DNA of 22,776 nt, from the NCBI GenBank assembly GCA_964543275.1, contig CAZIWW010000011.1:1-22776 (forward strand). The letters are read 5' to 3'. The DNA comes from CAZIWW01 sp964543275 (GTDB lineage: Bacteria; Patescibacteriota; Minisyncoccia; Moranbacterales; UBA11712). Shown in pieces: positions 21,450 to 22,776 of this stretch. The notes under the pieces were generated by a model that was given only the letters and a program-made list of their open reading frames with translations, was not told where the DNA came from and searched no databases. Made by a program: the position numbers and the translations under genes. The first letter of the stretch is position 1. Each line of letters begins with the position of its first letter.

Positions 21450-22646
21450 CTAGTAATTTCTGCCAGCAACTTTTCTCAACTTACTAACTGTATCTTTCAA
21501 AGCGCTGATTGCATAATCAACTTCCTGTTTAGTTGTGTATTTTCCTAAAGTTATTCGCAGACTTCCATGACTCTCTTCATCCGTGAGTCCAATAGCAATC
21601 AAAACATGGGAAGGACGCAAATTTTCTGAAGAACAGGCGCTACCAGTGGAAACAGCTATACCCTTTACATCCAATCCCATTAACAATCCCTCTCCTTCCA
21701 CATTGGAAAAAGTAAAGTTGGCGTTATTAGGGACCCGTTTCATTTTCGATCCGTTAAGCCTAACGTCGGGAATTTCTCTAAGAATTCTTTGAACCAAATA
21801 GTCGCGCAGTTTGGCAACTTGGTTATAAACTTTTTTTCTTTCTTTTGCAACTAATTCCAAAGCGGAGCCCAATCCAACGATTCCCGGAACATTATGGGTC
21901 CCGCTTCGCAAATTAGATTCCTGCTCTCCCCCATCCTGAATTCTCTTTATAGGCGTTCCTTCTCGAACATAAAGACAGCCAGCGCCTTTAGGCCCGTAAA
22001 TCTTATGGGCTGACATAGAAAGTAAATCCACACCGAGATTGTCTACTTTGCAATCAAGATAGCCAATAGCTTGCGTGGCATCGGTGTGAAAAATAATTTT
22101 CCGATCTCGCCCAGCATTGATTTTTTTCAGCAGTTCGCCAACTTCCCTGATCGGCTGGATGGTGCCGATCTCGTTATTGACATACATAACAGAAATCAGG
22201 CAAGTGCTGCGCTTAATCGATTCCTTAACGTCTCTAACCTTTATTATGCCCTCTTTCCCAATCGGCAAGTAAGTAACTGCGACTCTACCCTGTTCTTCCA
22301 GCACTCGGCAGGTGTTCAGCACGCACGGATGCTCAAATTGAGTAGTAATGATGTGCGGTTTTATCTTCCCATTGAATTCTGATTTCAGAATTATTCCTTT
22401 AATGGCAAGGTTATTACTTTCCGTGGCTCCAGAAGTGAAAACAATTTCGTCTGGACTACATCCAAGAAAACGAGCTGTTCGCTGTCTAGCTTTTTCTATC
22501 GCTTCGCTTGCTTTTCTGCCAAAAGAATGAAGCGACATTGGATTGCCAAACTTTTGTGAGAAATAAGGCTTCATTATCTCAAAAACCCGCGGGTCAAGCG
22601 GAGTTGTCGCTGCGTAATCGAGATAAACTTTTTTCTTTTTCTTCAT
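21450..22646 (-). CDS. iscS: Cysteine desulfurase (NifS/IscS)
   Basis: A 398-residue PLP enzyme that takes sulfur from L-cysteine as a persulfide and passes it to NifU, tRNA thiolation enzymes and other acceptors. The N-terminus is VYLDYAATTPLDPRVFE. TSGATESNNLAIKG (71-84), H105 (EHP), D189 and Q192 (HTDATQAIG) contact PLP. The PLP lysine is K215 (SMSAHKIYGPKG). The persulfide cysteine is C338 in STGSACSSENLRPSHVL, a long IscS/NifS-type loop. The length is full. ATG 22646 is the start, 10 bases after a TATAAT box. It is first in an operon with nifU. Confidence 0.95.
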   Translation of the reverse strand: MKKKKKVYLDYAATTPLDPRVFEIMKPYFSQKFGNPMSLHSFGRKASEAIEKARQRTARFLGCSPDEIVFTSGATESNNLAIKGIILKSEFNGKIKPHIITTQFEHPCVLNTCRVLEEQGRVAVTYLPIGKEGIIKVRDVKESIKRSTCLISVMYVNNEIGTIQPIREVGELLKKINAGRDRKIIFHTDATQAIGYLDCKVDNLGVDLLSMSAHKIYGPKGAGCLYVREGTPIKRIQDGGEQESNLRSGTHNVPGIVGLGSALELVAKERKKVYNQVAKLRDYLVQRILREIPDVRLNGSKMKRVPNNANFTFSNVEGEGLLMGLDVKGIAVSTGSACSSENLRPSHVLIAIGLTDEESHGSLRITLGKYTTKQEVDYAISALKDTVSKLRKVAGRNY

Positions 22647-22656
22647 ACAGCTTAAT

Positions 22657-22683
22657 ATTATATCCTCTGCTAGTTTATTGCAA
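22657..22683 (-). promoter_or_regulatory. Promoter of iscS-nifU, near-leaderless
   Basis: On the minus strand TATAAT (22657-22662) lies 10 bases before the iscS ATG. TTGCAA (22678-22683) is 15 bases further up. The predicted transcript start is about 3 bases before the start codon. Confidence 0.5.
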
Positions 22684-22737
22684 GGAAATATTTTCCAAGA
22701 TTCAAGTTTAGCGAAACTCTATATTGCTCTTTTTAAA

Positions 22738-22775
22738 TATACCATTAACAAAGCTATAGCATTGTTAATGGTATA
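22738..22775. repeat. 38-bp interrupted palindrome at the window edge
   Basis: TATACCATTAACAA (22738-22751) and TTGTTAATGGTATA (22762-22775) are perfect 14-bp arms around a 10-base centre that includes the palindrome GCTATAGC. It lies about 55 bases upstream of the iscS promoter. It may be an operator or the terminator of a gene outside the window. Confidence 0.75.
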
Positions 22776-22776
22776 G

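Noticed and set aside
1..22776. CRISPR arrays, transposases or phage genes
   Set aside because: No regularly spaced repeats, transposase motifs or phage proteins are visible; the window reads as ordinary chromosome with a few unusual elements.

Overview
The window looks like chromosomal DNA from a reduced-genome bacterium of the Candidate Phyla Radiation (Patescibacteria, probably a Parcubacteria-type lineage). The reasons are short intergenic gaps, A+T-rich spacers, a DivIC-like protein with a tryptophan-rich tail, a DUF5652-type small membrane protein, tRNAs without an encoded CCA, and almost only informational and envelope genes. UGA is used as a stop and prfB is present, which argues against the UGA=Gly lineages (Gracilibacteria/SR1). 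The lineage call is inference from gene content; no marker gene was searched.

Layout. Positions 1-1635 (+) hold a possible tail of an upstream gene, a DivIC/FtsB-like division protein and a membrane-anchored parvulin-type foldase. Positions 1636-1943 hold one copy of a 40-bp dispersed repeat and a bidirectional terminator. Positions 1944-2930 (-) hold tRNA-Gly(CCC), a PurN-like formyltransferase and tRNA-Thr(CGT). Positions 2998-6581 (+) hold a SpoIIM-family membrane protein, prfB with a programmed +1 frameshift, ftsE and ftsX, closed by a terminator. Positions 6644-7708 (+) hold a promoter, a hairpin leader, tRNA-Gln(CTG), a DUF5652-like protein and groES, then a terminator. Positions 7788-7827 hold the second repeat copy in the opposite orientation.

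From 15450 down to 7939 (-) run eight co-directional genes: radical SAM amrS, a DJ-1/PfpI protein, memo (amrB), AMMECR1 (amrA), priA, def, fmt and a tandem rhodanese-fold membrane protein. The first four are the three AmmeMemoRadiSam components with a DJ-1-like protein inserted. The rest is the classical priA-def-fmt block. From 15533 to 20788 (+) come thpR, a WecG/TagA glycosyltransferase, a long structured intergenic hairpin, a polytopic membrane protein with a cysteine-bearing tail, gltX, and a secreted coiled-coil protein ending in a C39-like papain-fold peptidase. The minus strand at 20990-22646 carries iscS and nifU/iscU, convergent with the peptidase gene.

Possible joint functions: FtsEX and the coiled-coil/C39 protein may form a division-linked cell-wall hydrolase module. 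Fmt, Def, PrfB, GltX and the tRNAs serve translation. IscS and NifU could supply the Fe-S cluster of the radical SAM enzyme. Several enzymes look degenerate: PriA lacks Walker A and motif VI residues, and both rhodanese domains lack the catalytic cysteine. The most interesting parts are the AmmeMemoRadiSam/DJ-1 cassette with its perfect 38-bp palindrome, the helicase-dead PriA, and the structured intergenic elements.
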